Origin: JANELJ01 sp024511395
GTDB lineage: Bacteria; Pseudomonadota; Gammaproteobacteria; GRL18
NCBI GenBank assembly: GCA_963681975.1
Contig: OY820613.1
Location: 2,418,001 to 2,482,000, forward strand
Direction of reading: 5' to 3'
DNA: 64,000 nucleotides
Below are positions 62,501-64,000 of the stretch, in pieces (the first letter of the stretch is position 1; each line of letters begins with the position of its first letter). The notes under the pieces are model-generated. The model was not told where the DNA came from. It saw only the letters and a list, made by a program, of their open reading frames with translations, and made no database searches. A program made the translations under genes and the position numbers.

Positions 62501-63724
62501 ATGAGCTTGGTAAGAATGAAAAAACAAACCTGCGAAGTACAGATTGGCCATGTTTTAATGGGTGCCGATCACCCGGTGGTTGTACAGTCTATGACCAGTA
62601 CGGATACTGCCGATGTGATGGCCACGGTTAAGCAGTGTGCGCAATTGTATAAAGCGGGTTCTGAGCTGGTTCGGATCACGGTTAATACGGAAGAAGCGGC
62701 TCAGGCAGTGCCTAAAATTCAAAGCCAGCTGGAAAAGATGGGACTGGATATTCCGCTGGTGGGCGATTTTCATTTTAACGGGCACAAGCTGTTAAGCAAG
62801 TATCCAGAATGTGCCAGAACACTGGCCAAGTATCGTATTAATCCTGGTAATATTGGCCGGGGTAATTCACGGAATGACAAGTTTGCTCAGTTAATTGAGC
62901 TGGCCTGTGAAAATGATAAGGCAGTACGTATCGGGGTAAACTGGGGCAGTCTGGATCAGGATTTAATGGCCCGGATAATGGATGAAAACAGTCAGTTAGC
63001 TGAGCCTAGGGAAACGGTTGATGTGATGCATGATGCGCTGATCACTTCGGCACTGGATTCGGCCAGAATGGCTGAGCAGGTGGGGCTGTCTAAAAATAAA
63101 ATTGTACTGTCCTGCAAGATGTCCGGGGTTCAGGATCTGGTTAAGGTGTATCAGGATTTAAGTACGCGTTGTGATTATGCTCTGCATCTGGGGCTGACAG
63201 AAGCCGGTATGGGCAGTAAGGGGATTGTGTCTTCTACGACCGCTCTTGCTATTCTGCTGCAGCAGGGTATTGGTGATACCATTCGTATTTCACTGACACC
63301 GGAACCCGGTGCACCTCGGGAAAAGGAAGTACAGGTCGCTCAGGAGATCCTGCAAGCTCTGGAATTACGTACCTTTACCCCCACCGTAATAGCCTGCCCC
63401 GGCTGTGGCCGCACCAGTTCGGATACTTTCCAGCATCTGGCTAAAGATATTCAGGTGTTTTTAAAGCGCTCCATGCCGCAGTGGAAAAATCAGTATCCCG
63501 GTGTAGAGAATCTGAATGTTGCAGTTATGGGCTGTGTAGTTAACGGGCCGGGTGAAAGCAAGCATGCCGATATCGGGATCAGTCTGCCGGGTAATGGTGA
63601 AAAGCCGGTAGCACCGGTTTATGAAGACGGAGTTAAAACAGTGACACTCAAAGGCGATGCCATTGCTGATGAGTTTCAGGATGTCGTAATTAATTATATA
63701 AAAAAACGCTTTGGCAAAAATTAA
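62501..63724 (+). CDS. ispG: 4-hydroxy-3-methylbut-2-enyl diphosphate synthase (flavodoxin/ferredoxin)
   Basis: This 407-residue GcpE/IspG protein has HPVVVQSMTSTDTADVMATV, the TIM-barrel motif YRINPGNIGRGNSRNDKF and the 4Fe-4S ligands CPGCGRTSSD and GCVVNGPGESKHADIGIS. It catalyses the penultimate step of the methylerythritol phosphate isoprenoid pathway. The start may be ATG 62501 or the ATG five codons later (62516); neither has a strong ribosome-binding site. ISalpha ends only 33 bp upstream, so the native promoter may be displaced. Confidence 0.94.
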   Translation: MSLVRMKKQTCEVQIGHVLMGADHPVVVQSMTSTDTADVMATVKQCAQLYKAGSELVRITVNTEEAAQAVPKIQSQLEKMGLDIPLVGDFHFNGHKLLSKYPECARTLAKYRINPGNIGRGNSRNDKFAQLIELACENDKAVRIGVNWGSLDQDLMARIMDENSQLAEPRETVDVMHDALITSALDSARMAEQVGLSKNKIVLSCKMSGVQDLVKVYQDLSTRCDYALHLGLTEAGMGSKGIVSSTTALAILLQQGIGDTIRISLTPEPGAPREKEVQVAQEILQALELRTFTPTVIACPGCGRTSSDTFQHLAKDIQVFLKRSMPQWKNQYPGVENLNVAVMGCVVNGPGESKHADIGISLPGNGEKPVAPVYEDGVKTVTLKGDAIADEFQDVVINYIKKRFGKN

Positions 63725-63759
63725 AAACCACTTTGGCAAACCGGCCAGCTGAGTTGGCT

Positions 63760-64000
63760 TTACTGCTTATTTTTAATTTCAGCAGATAAAACCGGTTTCA
63801 TAAAAAACCGGTATAACAGTGGTATTACAAACAGGGTCAGCAGGGTGGAAAAAGCCAGTCCCCAGACAATAGCGGTGGCCAGCGGCCCCCAGATCAGGGA
63901 TTTTCTGGAAAAACCGCTGGCCAGTGAGAACAGGCCGGCAATGGTGGTCAGGGAGGTAATTAAAATGGGGATAATATGCCTGCGGGCGGCATAAATAATG
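63760..64000 (-). CDS. RND-family efflux permease, C-terminal part (5' end outside window)
   Basis: The minus-strand frame enters at the right edge and ends TAA at 63760-63762. The 79 visible residues include two membrane helices, with LITSLTTIAGLFSLASG, GPLATAIVWGLAFSTLLTLFVIPLLYRFF. This is the last pair of helices in AcrB/MdtB-like resistance-nodulation-division permeases. Substrate is unknown. It is convergent with ispG. Confidence 0.85.
   Translation of the reverse strand, partial: IIYAARRHIIPILITSLTTIAGLFSLASGFSRKSLIWGPLATAIVWGLAFSTLLTLFVIPLLYRFFMKPVLSAEIKNKQ

Noticed and set aside
1..64000. tRNA or rRNA genes
   Set aside because: I saw no TPsiC-like GGTTCGAATCC stretches with a matching acceptor stem, and no rRNA sequence. 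A tRNA scan would be needed to exclude them fully.

Overview
The window is chromosomal DNA of a gammaproteobacterium of moderate-to-low GC. This follows from gene neighbourhoods typical of the class: bamD divergent from rluD-pgeF with clpB nearby; rplU-rpmA-obgE-proB divergent from ispB; ribF-ileS-lspA-fkpB; rpsT next to murJ; a PomA/PomB-type flagellar stator; pilS/pilR; and YcaO and FolX of enterobacterial/vibrio type. Nothing fixes the genus. Intact housekeeping genes sit among many insertion sequences (IS) and freshly broken motility and regulatory genes. This is the pattern of a genome with an ongoing IS expansion, as in recently host-restricted or otherwise bottlenecked lineages (inference).

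Layout. 1-2968: FmdB-type zinc ribbon (edge), a broken PilZ gene, a broken pomB and an intact pomA, all on the minus strand. 3049-7607: two IS5-like copies (here ISalpha), the second nested in an IS4-like element (ISbeta). 7642-18834: SDR oxidoreductase, then clpB, def, a GcvR-like ACT protein, pgeF and rluD (minus), bamD (plus), a 23-unit heptamer repeat, glnB, nadE and sucCD. 18929-23668: a second ISbeta carrying two ISalpha copies. 23716-29054: a PP0621-type protein, pilS (broken by an IS4 element and two stops), an intact Uma2 nuclease plus MntA/HepT toxin-antitoxin module, and a broken pilR. 29055-32350: an IS21 element that is itself invaded and partly deleted; its right junction lies in a PIN-domain toxin remnant. 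32581-37373: fkpB, lspA, ileS, ribF. 37566-44864: an IS3 element, then parD and a parE gene split by a 5.4-kb nest of four ISs. 44884-53678: murJ, rpsT, proB, obgE, rpmA, rplU, an ISAs1 element, ispB, folX, folE. 53773-64000: ISalpha, ycaO, tpm, topA, an internally deleted ISalpha, ispG, and an RND efflux pump fragment at the edge.

ISalpha is the dominant mobile element: eight full or nearly full copies plus one remnant. Full copies are 1498 bp and five have clean six-base TANNTA flanks. The other ISs are represented once or twice: IS4-like ISbeta, IS4, IS982, IS21, IS3, IS256 and ISAs1.

Functionally, cell envelope (bamD, lspA, murJ, ispB, ispG), translation (ileS, rpsT, rplU, rpmA, obgE, def, rluD), protein quality control (clpB, fkpB), nitrogen/NAD/TCA (glnB, nadE, sucCD) and pterin genes are intact. 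The stator partner pomB, the PilZ protein and the PilS/PilR pair that controls type IV pili are dead, so the window records loss of motility and surface sensing. The points most worth a second look are the HepT/MntA/Uma2 island between pilS and pilR, the four-layer IS nest in parE, a family of about 110-bp palindromic elements found both inside ISbeta and free in the chromosome, and the IS982 copies that share one in-frame TGA.
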